DNA from: Cristatella mucedo
Lineage: Eukaryota; Bryozoa; Phylactolaemata; Cristatellidae
NCBI GenBank assembly: GCA_009760855.2
Contig: WPIO01000238.1
Location: forward strand, 124,001-188,000
DNA length: 64,000 bases
Direction: 5' to 3'
The notes below the pieces were generated by a model. The model was not told the origin of the DNA, searched no databases, and was given only the letters and a program-made list of their open reading frames with translations. Made by a program: the position numbers and the translations under genes. Shown here one piece after another: positions 34,432-46,400 of this stretch; position 1 is the first letter of the stretch; the number at the start of each line of letters is the position of its first letter.

Positions 34432-34579
34432 AGCTGTGACAGCTACCTTGTATCTGTACTACAGATAATATAAGTTCCGAGACTCAATATGTCTACTAGC
34501 TTGAGTTTTTTGCATTTCTTCTGTGATGGAGCTGTTTTGCAGAAACTTTTGACAAGGGGAGGGGGCGCCATTTTTAGCA

Positions 34580-34655
34580 TTCATCATAATAATACATTTG
34601 TTATTTCGCCATCAGAGACTTTTATCTCCAACTAGGCACTTTACCTTAGCTTTGA
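34580..34655 (-). mobile_element. LINE/SINE-type 3' tail, antisense
   Basis: On the minus strand: GGTAAAGTGCCTAGTTGGAG, AAAAGTCTCTGATGGCG, then a degraded (ATT)n. Matches the family tail with several substitutions. Confidence 0.55.
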
Positions 34656-34906
34656 ACCCGGGAGCCGAAAGGTATCTCTACGTTTCTGATCGTAAATAAC
34701 GTTACATGAATAAAAATTGCCCTACTCAGAAGCCTACTCGTTGAGGCTGTTTTGTAGGCAATCTCAAGTTCCACGTCAGTGGTCAAGGTGGTATAGTCGC
34801 GGGATATAGCAATACCCTTTAACCCCAGCAGCTGCATATCTATGGAGTCACGATTGGCGGAAGTAGCCGCATCTAGCCGGAGGTCGCTACGCTCTCTTTT
34901 TTTCAT

Positions 34907-35173
34907 CTTTGCTGAGATAAGAGCAGATTTTATTTTAGTAATTAATTCATGTGCTAGTTTTGAAATTTTGAATCAGGCTTGCTCGTTGTGATGCATGGGA
35001 TCTATGAGCGTGCATCACTCCGGAGGTCATCGGGTCGTATCTTAATTTGACAGACTCGCTGTGTCCGCAGTGTAGGTCCGGGTGCGCGCTGTCGTCGTGG
35101 TGGCGTCGACTGCTGGCTGGATAGTCTAGTAGTTACTTGTTGAAGTCGAGGAGAGAAGTTCGAAACGCTTAAA
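34907..35173 (+). promoter_or_regulatory. Probable promoter and 5' UTR of the LYRIC-like gene
   Basis: The 270 bp before the start codon change from AT-rich to CpG-bearing around 35000. The ATG sits in AAAATGTTGG (A at -3), a reasonable start context. No TATA box is clear. Confidence 0.45.
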
Positions 35174-38100
35174 ATGTTGGAGAGCATGCTGGATGTGTAC
35201 TGGGCGCTGCCCGTTGGCGCGGGCTTACTGCTGCTGCTCGTGGCGCTCTTGGCCACCGGCTCACGCCCCTCCAACGCCGCTCCGCCCGTCATCGCCCTCC
35301 TCGACGACGGCGAGGGCAACAAGAGAAAGGCGAAGCCCAAGAAGAAATCCAAGGTGAGTCGATGTTGAGGCGGCTCGCTAGAGTCACGACCGGGAGCCGG
35401 TTCGATGTGCAACAGGTAGCCGGCCGCCGTTAGCGCTGGGGGAAATGCAGACGTGGCAGGTCCGGGCACCAGCTGCCGGCCGCATGGAGTCCGGCGACCG
35501 CCGCCGCTGTGCGGAAGGGTCGAGCTGCTTGCGCAGCATCGCCAGGTGGCGCGAACCAGCCTCTTGTCCACTGCGTGTGCGCGCGGCGCCGCAGCCGAAC
35601 ACGCCTGATCGTCGCAGGCAGCTCGACGGCCGCGGATGGGCTTGCCCGACAGCCGCCGCTGCCGCCGCCGATTTTGCATCTGCGGGGCCTTCTAGAAGTT
35701 GCTGCGATGGCGCTGGCGGCTGCTTACGATCGTGATCGGACATACTATAGGCTGCATGTGGATGGACTAGCGCTGGCTGCGTTTTGCACGATCGACGGCC
35801 AAAAGCAGAGGTAAAACCGGCCGCTCGCTCGTTCCAGGAAAGCACCGGCAACGGCCTCGCAGCAAAGTCGACCAGCGCCAAAGCGAAGGCGGCCGAGGGG
35901 CGAATCGGCGATGCTGCACCACTCAAGAAGAATGAGGCCGGAGCAGCCGCAAAGCCTGCCGCAGCTCCAGCCGCGATAAAGGCAAGCATCTTTAGCGCTG
36001 CATGGCGCTTTCGCAGGCCGGCGCCAGGCAATCGCGAGCGATGTGTTTCCCTCACGACCCTTTCGTCGTGCGCTCTTGACGCCGAGGTGTAGTTAGAGCA
36101 CACACAGCAACTGCTGCTTGCATCACCACAAGGCTAGGCGTCTGCTGGTTCTGCTGTCATTGACGAATCTGCTGAGCATCTCTATCTCCCTATATCTACC
36201 TCTCTCTATCTAAGGCGTCCAAAGCTGCCTCTGAAGCCGCCAGCTCAAAAGCCCCTGCGACCAAAAGCAAGGCTCCAGCTGGTCGAACGGCTGCCAACGA
36301 TAAAGCGAAAGCGCCTGCTGGCAAGGCACCCCCTGCTGCCGCAGCGAAGGCTGGAGATGAGACTCGTGCTCAGCAGACCAGCAAAGACGATCAAGGTGAG
36401 CGGCTGGCAGACCTGCTCGCAAGCCGGGCCGGCAGGCCTGGCTGCTGTTTTGTCGGCGATTTTGCTAATCGTCAGCCGTCCTAGTCGGCTCGAAGAGCTG
36501 GGTCGCTGTTGGTAAAGGAGACCCAGAGCCGTACGTGTGTCAGCCATTCAGGATGCCGTGGAGTTGCAACTGTTGGCCTGCAGGCACGCAGCCTGAATGC
36601 AATTCATTTGTATAGCACCCTAAGAGAACTTGATGTCTATTCAGGCGCTTTACCTATGCCACAGGGCTCGAGCTCCTGACCTCTGCCAGGCCTTGATCGA
36701 GAACCTTAACACTGGGCCAAACTAGCTTCAAAACCAGCCAAACCAGAGTAACACCGATTTGGTGGCTTATGGTTTCCAATTTCAGAGTAACTCTAGGCAC
36801 TGGCTGATAACAGCATCTTCAAGCCGGCTGGGATGATCGCAATGCCAACCAAACTTCCCCCCCTCCTCCTCCTCCCCCCCCCCCCCCCCCCCCGCAAAGC
36901 CTCGGTGGTCGAGATCGAGGTATGTGCTTGCCTCTGACTGTAACCACTTTGCTGCCGGTATGCAATAGAAGCAGCACTTGATAATGCTAATCCCTTGGAG
37001 TCGGCAATGCCATGCTTAGCTGGTGAAACGACGTATGACCTCTTTGTTGTCAGCCCTGCCAGGGTAGACAATGCAGCCATTGCAGCACGATTAGTGTCCT
37101 ACGCAGTTTCGCTAGCAGCCCATTGCATGCGAACCCCCACTGACGGTCCTTGGGGCTAGAATCTAGCTGCTAGATGGGGGCGAGGGGGTGTGTGAGAGCC
37201 GATCTCAGGTGGTGGTCGCTGCACATAGGCAGTGCAGCAGCACAGGCTGGCAGCAGGGCATGGCAGGGGGTGTGTCAAGAATCCTTTGCCACGGAGAGCC
37301 GGCTGAGGACTGCCCTTTGGTGCGAGTCAAGTGCTTGGCTCGGTTGCAACTGGGTCACAGATGAGGGCCGTTCCGTTCGTCTGTAGGATTGAGCGGCTCT
37401 GGCCGGCGCCGCTGCTCCTCGCCTAATCTAGGCCTTATCTCGCCACGCTATCTGGCCTGCCGTTCATCCCCACGGGGCCGGAGTGGGCGGGCGCCACGAC
37501 TCGCGAGGTCTGCATTGTTAGGTGCCACTAATTTCGTGCTCCTCTTTTCAGCTCCGTGGCAAGTGCAGCTGTCCAAGAAGTCCAAGAAGGAGAAGGCGGC
37601 AGCAGCGGCAGCAGCGGCAGCAGCGGCAGCAGCGGCAGCAGCGGCAGCAGCGGCGGCTGCCTCTGCTGCCAGTGCTGCTGTGTCGTCGCTGCAACGGGCT
37701 GCCGAAGTGCGTGTGCAGTGAGCTCGGCTAACCCGCCCCCACCACCACCACCACCACCATCGTCACCAGCAGCAGCAGCCTACTTGCAGCTGCACCTTCA
37801 GTGTGCCAGCCAGTACATCCGTGCAGCTGTGCTCACTACGCTGGCGGCTGCTTGCATAGTGGCATGCATGCACGCTGCCTTCTGTGACGTCGCTAAACTG
37901 TCATCGTTTTCGGTCATGCTTGCTCCCTTCCTCTCCTCCTCCCCTCCTCCCCCGAGGGCTTTCTGTGGGTTTCTTTGCCTGCTATGCCTGCGAACGTTGG
38001 CATGATTTCCCTCGTGGCTGCTTACGTGCATGCACCTCTGATTGGAGCGTCTGATTGGAGCCTGGGGCTATGCTGTACAGGCTCACCAATCAGCAGTCAG

Positions 38101-41100
38101 CACATCAGTCAATCGTTGCCACTTTGACCTTCTTCAGATGTAGACAACACAAGTTTGGTTCTCGTTAAACCGTTCTCTAGGCTTGTCGTGGAAAAGCAAC
38201 GCGTCGACAGAGGGGGGTGTGCAGGGGGGTGGGTAGTGGTGAACAACCGATCGCCCTAGACAATGCCGCTGGGATTTGCAATTTCCTGTATTCTCGAAGA
38301 AGGCGCGAGTTGCCCGAAAGTAGCAATATGAACTGCATGCATGGAATGCTCTCAGAGCGCCTATTCTTCGGTATAGAGGAGGTTTACACCTGCGATACAT
38401 TGTGGGAGTGTAACAAGTGCATATTTTCTCGAAAGTTGATCCAGGCCAATTGAGCCAGAGGTCAAACGCCTCAATATTCCCACACCTTCCTAGCGAGTAA
38501 TGGTTTCCATGGCTCGAACAGGGCGACAGAGCAGCAGGTGTAGACCGGTCGCTGGGATTGGAACTGATTGAGCCTTGTCGGACCCCGTAATTTCTATCAA
38601 GGACCCCAGCAGCTCAGCGCTCACATTAGACATGCAACGTGTGCAGTCGTTTGTAGTTCTACCTGTTCGGGTGATATCGTACTCAGTGGCAGACTGTTCC
38701 TTAAATAACGCACAAACTTCAAGTTAAATGGGAAGCAGCTGCTGCAGGTTGGTGACTCGTTGAGGAGGCTGAGTGGCGGCATCGGCTGAACATTCTGGCA
38801 ACCTGGGCAGAGTGTGTCCTACTAGGTCGATTAATTGCCAGTTTGGATGGTGGCAGATGGATAGACATACACTGCTAGCCTCTATAAGGTCAGCTTCGAT
38901 CGCTGCTGCCTTCGTCTGTCGCCAGAACTCTGGCTGTGCCGACGACATTTTCCGGCGTTAGTGCCATTTTGCCGGATGTACCATTGCCGGGTCTGCCGTG
39001 TTGGTCACTGCCCCCCATGCCACCCGGTGCGTGAATGAGCGTGTGTGAGACCAACTGACTGTGGCATCGCTTTGCTGCAGGTCACGACCGCAGCTGTTGC
39101 TGCACCCCAGCCGTCACCGGCTGCAGCAGCTGCTGCTGCGACGGCTGACTCAAAGAAAGATAGGGCCAAGGTCAAATTGCCGCCAACCGGCGCTCGACAG
39201 CAGCCGGAGGCCGTGGCTGCCACCTCCGCTGCTCAGCCTGCCGCCACCGCCGCTGCTGCTTTGCCTCAGCAGCCGACAGCAGCCTCGGAGCCAGCAGCTG
39301 CCGATCCAGCTAAGAGTGGGGTAGAGGCAGCCGAAAACGCAAGCAATGAGGCCGAGGCCAAGGTCGTCGCCGAGGGCGGTAGCAGTGCACAGGAGAGCGG
39401 CAGCGGTGAAGTGGCCGATGGCCCTTCGAGCAAGGCTGCAGCTGCCGAACCTCAGTCAAGTGTCGACGTGAGTGGTCCGACTAACCGGATGTGTGGTCGG
39501 CTCTTTCGGCATCGTCGAGCAGCGCCCCGCCGTCGCGCCCGTTCTGCTAGCAGGTCGTGGTCAGAAACCTCCCGGCTTTTCCCGTCTCATTCGAACCCGG
39601 GAAAATGGCAGCACCTAGCCCTTGGCTCGGCCGCTGAGCCCCCCCACTGTCTCCTTTTTAGTCGCAGGTGAAGGCCGCCGCCTCGTCGGTGGCAGAAGAG
39701 CGCTCGCAGGAGAAGACGCAGTGTAAGCAAGCGAAGCCAAGGGCAATTGACTGTTGCCCCTCGAGTGCCTCCGTCACGTGCTCAAGGCTCGCAGCTGAGC
39801 GTCTCGCTGCCATTTGTGACATGCCTCTGCTTTTTTGGCGTTTCTCCAGCGGTCGCCACCGCTGCTGCTGCTGCTGCTAAAGCTACTGCTGGTGGCGGCG
39901 GGAAAGACGCGAAGCCGGCAGACTCGGGAATTAGCCTAGAGGAATTGGCGAGCAAAGGAGCTGCCGCCTCGGCTGTGGACAGCAGCGTAGCGTTCGACGA
40001 GCTGGGCGGTAAGCGACCGGTGGGTGGGCCTCACCTTGCCGCCGATGAGCGCTGCGAGCCAGCCAGCCAGCCAGCGGCCCTCGAACTCTGCATGCTAGTA
40101 GCTAGTAGCTAGTAGTAGCTAGAAGTGCTAGTAATAGTGGCAGCTCTCTGCTCGGCTTCTATCGTCGAACGCCGCCTCGGCGAGGGCAGAGAGAGCATGG
40201 CTAAAATGTCGGCTTGACTGTCTGCCGCCATTCAGCAGCCGCTGCATAGCTTCCGGTCGCCGTGCAGTTGCCTGAACTCTGCTTGACATTGTCTGCTGTG
40301 GCTAAAGATGTTTAAGGTGGTCGACGGCTTAAGATGCTTTCGGTGGGACTATCATCATTATTGTTGACAAAACTTAGCCTGGGGGGATGTTCACCATGCA
40401 CGGCAGCCAGGGGCATCCCCCTAGCTGTGGGTGAATGACTTACCCACGTGGCCCAAGTGATGCCATCGGCAGGCTAGCTAGCTGGCTAGCCTGCAGCTGC
40501 TGAAACTGCCCGTGTCGTTTAACTTGATTGGTGCCACGCGAGTAGGCAGCCAATCAGCCTGAAGTATCTTCAGCTTCGGAAGCCTGAAGCCTGTTCTCTC
40601 ATGTAAGGCAATAGAGCAGAGGACGGTGCTGCCGGTCGTGTTAGTTATTCCTGCTTGGTTATCACTTGGTGATTATATCTCGGATGAGCTCCTGGGCGCC
40701 GAGTGTTGGGTTCACTTCACCGCATCGCAGCGACAGCGACGTGGCGTTGCGGCACGACTGCGCGGCGGCACGGCAAGCGAGTGCTTCCGGAAACGTTTCC
40801 ACTTTGGTTTTCGATTTTCGCACTGTGGTGTTCACTCCCCTTAGAATGCTGAACTCGTCGTGGAGTCGATGCAAGTTTGACATACTCTCCAACTGTGTTC
40901 AATTACATTCGCCCTGACTCGCTGTGTGTTTTTGCTACCCTATTTCGGTCAACCTCGCTCAGGGCAGGTTATTTGGAGCTGCTTTGAGACAATAATTGTA
41001 ATACCACTCATGCCAGAGAAGTGTTCAAATGACGTGACATTGCCTGAAATGCAGTTTGGTTGCCAGTGCTAGCCACGAAAACCCAAATAGCTGGCTTCGT

Positions 41101-42450
41101 AAACTAGATAATTAAAGGGCAGACCGTCAGTTTGTGTTAAAACCTGGTCAAAGATAACGTTGCAATGATGAATTGGTGGTTGCCAGTGTCATGGTCGCTT
41201 TGCTGCATTGTCAACATCGACGGATTCATTTTCGTAAAACGTGCCATCGTAGCCCTACTCCCACTGCTTGGTATATCTCAGGCCTATTAATGCCAAAACT
41301 CCTGAGAATGGTCAAGATGGAAAACGATAAATGTTGCCAACTTCCATACCTATATCAGGATTCGTGGCAGGTCATAGCTGCAACTGCATCGTCATGCCTG
41401 TTTTTTCCTGTAATAAGACTCTCTCGTGAGGTCTCGAGTCATCTTTGAGTCGTCTGTGCTCGACAGCCGATTGCGATTCTGCATCTAAGAGTTGCTATCC
41501 AGGCAGGCCTACTTTTGTTTGTCGAACTCGTCTCAGATCTCATCGCATGTCTCCAGATGCAGCTTGCTCTAGAATCAACAAGATTTTGACGTTCGTTTCG
41601 ATACTATAGCGATTGTCTGCACTGCAAGTGGACAGCAGCTGGCACCTCGTTGATAGTGTCATGAGAGGTGGCAGCAAGGTTCTACTGGGCAAGTGCACAT
41701 TACTTAAATAAAGGCCAGGTAAAGACGGCAGCAATTTTATCTGAGCCGGCAACCTTATCCGACAACCTTGTCACTGAGGTGCTGTATAGTCGGCCGGTGG
41801 TGGTCGATGATGTGCTAAGATTTATCATTAGCTTGACCACATTTAGAAAGAACGTAATAACAGACCTATTTAGGACAGCATTTAGGGGATCCCTGTGATT
41901 CGTCCTTTATGTGCTAATGCGTGCTGACCTTGTGCATGCCACCCCTAACCATGTTATTTATGTTGTTTATCAAGCATGATATTACTCTCCATTCAATTGT
42001 ATTTCCCTTTGCAGCAAATGTAAAGTGCCTAGAAAGAGATTGAGTTCTCTGAGGGAGCTTTATCAAGTCCATTATTATTATTATTTTTATACCCGCGTTC
42101 CAAGGGTTTGCCATTTAAATGCTGTCGAACTGTTAAGTGGAATGTCACCGTCAACGGTTTGCTGTGTGTAGTGTGAAGGCTCTTAATGCGACATGCGTCC
42201 ACGTCGCTATAGGGCAGCGCTTGAGACGACTTTGACTATCGAGCGTTCGCTCATGCGTGTCTTTTGTCTCATGTCTTTCGCTTGTGTCTTTTTTTGAGCA
42301 ATTGCTGTTTCCAGTCTGCCTGGCGTGACTCCCGCTCGGTTACGGCATGCCGTGTTTGACAGTCGGCGGATTGTTGCTGTAGGCTGGCAGGAAGCGAAGT
42401 CGATGAGGCCTGCCAAGCCAGCTAAAGCCAAGAAGACGAGGCGAGAGTGA
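35174..42450 (+). CDS. MTDH: LYRIC/metadherin-like single-pass membrane protein (8 exons)
   Basis: Metadherin is an ER/nuclear-envelope membrane protein with a long basic tail that scaffolds RNA-binding and signalling partners. Coding exons: 35174-35353, 35838-35981, 36215-36395, 37552-37706, 39081-39467, 39662-39722, 39850-40008, 42383-42450; 444 residues, all joins in phase. One helix lies at about 9-27 (VYWALPVGAGLLLLLVALLA), followed by a Lys-rich patch (KRKAKPKKKSK). An Ala/Lys/Pro-rich tail follows. Two anchor motifs match vertebrate LYRIC: APWQVQLSKKSKKEK (W171; human 'W-E-T-K-I-S-x-R-E-K-R') and the end GGWQEAKSMRPAKP...KKTRRE (human ends W-E-S...KKKKKARRET). The Trp-rich SND1-binding segment of vertebrates is not seen. 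Exon 2 uses a GC donor. The exon 4 end (GAA|GTGCGT) is my weakest border. RRBP1-type proteins are the main alternative. Confidence 0.62.
36590..36740 (-). mobile_element. tRNA-derived SINE, family B, with LINE-like tail
   Basis: Minus strand: GGCCCAGTGTTAAGGTTCTC (A-box), GGAGCTCGAGCCC (B-box), then AAGTTCTCTTAGGGTGCTAT. Inserted antisense in intron 3 of the LYRIC-like gene. Confidence 0.75.
37596..37661 (+). repeat. (GCA/GCG)n array coding for 22 alanines
   Basis: Repeat unit GCAGCAGCG in frame within exon 4 of the LYRIC-like gene, giving Ala at residues 184-205 directly after the KKSKKEK block. Confidence 0.85.
37707..39080 (+). other. Intron 4 of the LYRIC-like gene
   Basis: Starts with a (CCA)n/(GCA)n stretch at 37738-37780. 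Otherwise no repeat recognised. The last 100 bp lead into a TTTGCTGCAG acceptor. If the exon 4 donor is misplaced, a small exon could hide here. Confidence 0.5.
40009..42382 (+). other. Intron 7 of the LYRIC-like gene
   Basis: Holds a CTAGTAG-type short repeat near 40090-40130 and a LINE 3' end at 41825-42092. The remainder shows nothing recognisable, including the 90-codon open frame near 41173. No extra exon with a Trp-rich SND1-binding-like motif was found. Confidence 0.6.
41825..42092 (+). mobile_element. LINE 3' end, 5'-truncated
   Basis: Begins 'TTGACCACATTTAGAAAGAA', continues through the GGACAGCATTTAGGGGATCC 3' UTR block and ends GTGCCTAGAAAGAGATTGAG plus (ATT)n. In intron 7 of the LYRIC-like gene, sense orientation. 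Confidence 0.85.
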
Positions 42451-42451
42451 G

Positions 42452-42542
42452 CTGGTCCTGGTCCTGCCCCCTGGTCCTGCCCCCCTGGTCCTGTCCCCCT
42501 GGTCCTGCCCATCTGGTCCTGCCCATCTGGTCCTGCCCCCAC
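42452..42542 (+). repeat. CTGGTCCTGCCC-type tandem repeat in the 3' UTR
   Basis: About six irregular units of 12-17 bp (CTGGTCCTGCCCCC, CTGGTCCTGTCCCC, CTGGTCCTGCCCAT) start immediately after the LYRIC-like stop codon. Confidence 0.88.
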
Positions 42543-43250
42543 TATTGCAGCCGTTGCTGCTCAGTCTGTCTGCAGTAGCCAGCAGCGTCGTTCTGGTCAA
42601 GCATTGCTGACCTGCAGGTCACTGTGTGACTGGGTGCCGGGGAACAGCAGAGCAGAGAGCTGTGGCGGCTGTGCTGCAAGCGTCCTGCCTCTCGTACACG
42701 ACGCTCGCCCTTTCTCTCGGGCAGGGGATATCGTCGTGGAATGGAATGTGTGTGCATGGGCATGCCCAGCGGCGGCAGCAGCTGGCTCGCTCGCCCGGCT
42801 GCTGCCGCCGCTGTCCGCCTCTGGATGTCGAGTGTGAGGCTGCTCTCGTCCTCGTCGTGCAGACCGTGGCTCTCTGCGTGTCTCTGTGGCTGTACAGCTG
42901 CACAGCTGCTCCTCTCCCAGAGGCCACCGTCACAGATTCGGCACCAGACGCCGGCGATCCCACGAGATCGCTCGGTCGTCATTCCCGTCGGCAGGGTAGC
43001 AGTGGCCGTGGTGGCACTGGCGCATAAAAAGGTTCTTGGAGCAGCTAGCTGTCCCTTCCTGAGGGTGAGACTGCAACGAGGGCAGTGGGTAGGCGTGTCG
43101 CTCTTCACTTCCTGATCTCAGCTCGGAGGAGCTCTGTGCCAGTGGCAAAGAGCATGCTCAGCGCTCGCAGACGGACGCCGGTAGCTAGAGTCTGCTTCCT
43201 TTTTGTGTAAATGAACTAGACATGTGCGCGTATAATATTTTGGATTGGGA

Positions 43251-43256
43251 AATAAA
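43251..43256 (+). terminator. Probable poly(A) signal of the LYRIC-like gene
   Basis: AATAAA 801 bp after the stop, in an AT-rich dip following a GC-rich UTR, with a T/GT-rich stretch beyond. No plus-strand AATAAA was noticed between stop and this site. Confidence 0.6.
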
Positions 43257-43474
43257 TTAAGCGTTTTTCTAAGAGTATCTTGTATTTGCACTGACATTTG
43301 CATGCACTTTCAGGGCAGGCATTGCTAATAACTGCAGCAGCAAGATCCTATTATTCTGTTGATCCAGGTCCTGTGTAAATTTTCACGGCTCGTGAGCTTG
43401 CCTATAGTCAGTCTTCAAAGTGAAATGAAGACTTGCTTCTTGCAGAACTGGTAGTTTCGTCGTCACCTAGAGCT

Positions 43475-46400
43475 TCAGCTGCCAAAAGCCCCTTTAAGCT
43501 TTCGAATTGCGTTAGCCCATTTTCCAGTTGAGGCTTTCTGAAAGTTGACGTCACGCGACGCAGCAAGAATCTGAAGATCGTACTGGCATAGGTCCTTCAT
43601 TCGGGCAATCAGGTCATCGCACAGCTCCGACCTTGGGTGGAATTCGTAACATCGCTGTTTGAATAGCCGTATCTGGTCTACAGCTTTTGCAATATTTCTG
43701 AAATATAATATGCTGGGCATAAGTTAATGAGAAATACTTGCAGAGGCAGACGCGTTTCATTTTATCGATCAGCTTCTTGCCGATCGGGTGGCGACAAACT
43801 TGCAGCAATTATGACCCGCCATCTTTACCCCACCAACATGCGAAGCAATAAACAAACACCGACTCTTTCATTCACTTGTATTGGCTGCTGATGTTATCGA
43901 TTGTCGCGTGGCGCCTGCAGCCGAAAGATGAGCTTGAAAGAAAGAAAGTTGAGAGCGTGGCCGATTTGCCTAACCAATTTCTCCGCAGCCTGGGGGACCT
44001 TAGCGCTACCTGGTGAGTGGCAACTGAAAGCTCAAGTAGGCACCATAAAGCGACTGCATGCTGCCCAATAAGCTAAATGAAGCCTCGGTTAGAGATGTAG
44101 CAGCAAAAAGAGGGTTCCGCCAATTAGTGAGCAGAATCCACGACAAATCGGCCACACGAAGCTCAGATGACGACTGTACCGTGTATCGAGTATATCTGCT
44201 AAATTTCACGTTCATCTCAGATATTCTCAAGACATTTGTCTGCAGTTTTACTCGATCAGTGTTCAGCACCACCATCATCTCTGCCATTTTCCACGGCAAA
44301 AACTTGATGCAGTGGTGCAAAGTGTTGTCAGTGTGCTCTGCTTTCGCTTACGGTCGGATATAGCGCCACCGATTGCTCACCTAACGAAGCTTTAGGTTTT
44401 GAGTTATTTAGGTTAGGTGTTCTCTCTTCACGACCGTAGTCGTGGGTTCGAATCCTACAGTAGGGGATTCTTTATTGCCAACTTTAAGCGGCTGTGATAG
44501 CCGTTTAGGCTCTTCTGCCGCAATACAAATGAGGCTTTTAAATCATGTAGCATTTTTTTATGGTAATCTCCACTCTAAGCCTAACGTTCCTCGGTAACGG
44601 GATTTGCCACTTGTGCAATCGCTCAAGTTCAAGTCCAAGGTGTCAAAAGACAACCGGTTCGCTATAGCTAGGCGGGGGAACTGACGCAGTCGTGCAGTCA
44701 TGAAGCACAGCAGTCCTTAAATTATCTGTTCCTCGAATTCAATTAATATTAAGAACAATTGCACGAAGTTTAGGCAAGATCTCACGAAGCGATTTTGCTA
44801 GTATCGGCCAACTGATTTAGATTGATGTGATCTACCGTTGTAGGCTGCTGTGAAGCACTTGAATGCGGTTTAGTAACCGGCCAAAGTATCATTTTGGAGT
44901 TTACCACGTTGCATGATCGCGACCAAATTGCCAAGTTGGAAAACCATATTCTCGCATGCTACACTTAGGGCAACATCAGCGATGTAGGTCAAGGCTATGG
45001 CACTCTAAACAGCGGAAAAGCTGTATCTCATTCCGATCGCACCGAGCCATGGAGCGAGAAAAAGTCAGCGAAACAGCAGCAGAGTGGTGGTGGTGGTGCT
45101 AAGAAGCCGACTCTGCTAAAAGTTATGCCGTTCAAGCAGCGACCGCTCGAGGCCGAAGCAATAATGGGCAAGAGTGGACGGAAGAAAAATAACACTAAGC
45201 CACTGTCGGACCATTTTTGTTTAGCCCCGAAGATTAGGTAATTTACCCGCGAGCAGCACTAGATGACGGCGAGCTCTAGCAGCAGCTCAAGCAGTAGCAC
45301 ACGCTGTGCGGCCTCCCTCCGGCCGCGACCGTCCGAGCAGGGATGAGGAGCAGCAGCTCTTCGAATTGGCTAGCGGCTCGCAGGGTCAAGGTCGTGACGT
45401 CGCTAGAACCCGGCGGGCAGCCGTGCGAGGGCTGGCTCGCGGGCGACCGACCGCCGGCTCTACTGCACTCACTTCATTTTCGACCATTTGTACATGCCGT
45501 TGGCGAGTGTGAACGCTCCTTGCTCCAGCTGCTGTATGTGAAGGACAAAGAGCAGGACCGACGGCAGCGTCGGAGAAGAACTAGATTCGTCGTCGCCCGT
45601 CAGGCACATTGCGTCGCTCGTGAGATACACCTGTATCGCCAAACGACTTCCGGTTACAGAGGCAGCGGCTCCTCCATCAACCTTCCCTCGAGCAAGCAAG
45701 CATAAGGCTACTGGGTGACGCGAATGTCGACAAGCAATAGCGGCGAGGCCAACCTGTCTATTGTCGTCTGCATTTAAATGGCGATCGGACCACTAATCGG
45801 TGCAAATTCGAGACGAAGCCAAATAAAGACGTTTCTTCGCAGGTGGTGATGGACATAACAAACGAACGCGAATATGAGCTGGCCAGCAGCTCAGCCAGAT
45901 GTAAAAATGTCTGTAAGTGCCTACTGCTGCTGCTGCAGCTGACGTGAACGTGACTGCATCAATTGAAACCTTACACCGCAACGGCTCATCGGGCAGCACA
46001 TGGGGTAGAGCCGATAAATTAGATGCCGTATCAAAGGCAAAGGACCGACGCTTCGACTCGGCGTATTATTGACGATGGGAGCAAACACGGCAACTGACCA
46101 ATTACTCTTGTGCATCTGTACAGGCCACTCATTTAGGTGCTGGCCAATCGCTGAGATGTACGCCGCCACGAACACATTTCCGCGTTGCCACTCCAGCTGA
46201 AAGCACCGCTTAGTCACCGTGACCTCGGTCACACTGCCTTCCGCACGAGGTTCTATGCAGTTCGTTTTCTGTTCTATGTTGTTGGAGGGCGAATGCCGAA
46301 CTCGAAGGCATGCGCACTGCCCATCGCAGAGTACGCTTCCGGTACCGCACGTATAGCGTAGGCCATTCTAGAAAGTCTTACCTTGACGCTCTTTAGCTCC

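Noticed and set aside
35002-36103. Long minus-strand open frames (225 and 239 codons)
   Set aside because: They are antisense to the first exons of the LYRIC-like gene in GC-rich DNA; composition and lack of motifs point to shadows.
42542-43115. Overlapping open frames of 114-188 codons on both strands
   Set aside because: They fall in the GC-rich 3' UTR of the LYRIC-like gene before its poly(A) signal, with no motif.
43614-44050. Apparent small gene pair starting back to back (minus-strand peptide MKRVCLC..., plus-strand peptide MSLKERKLRA...)
   Set aside because: The minus-strand part is the final RasGEF exon, which joins in exact phase to the exon at 45473-45630, leaving no need for a local start; the plus-strand frame has no recognisable continuation.
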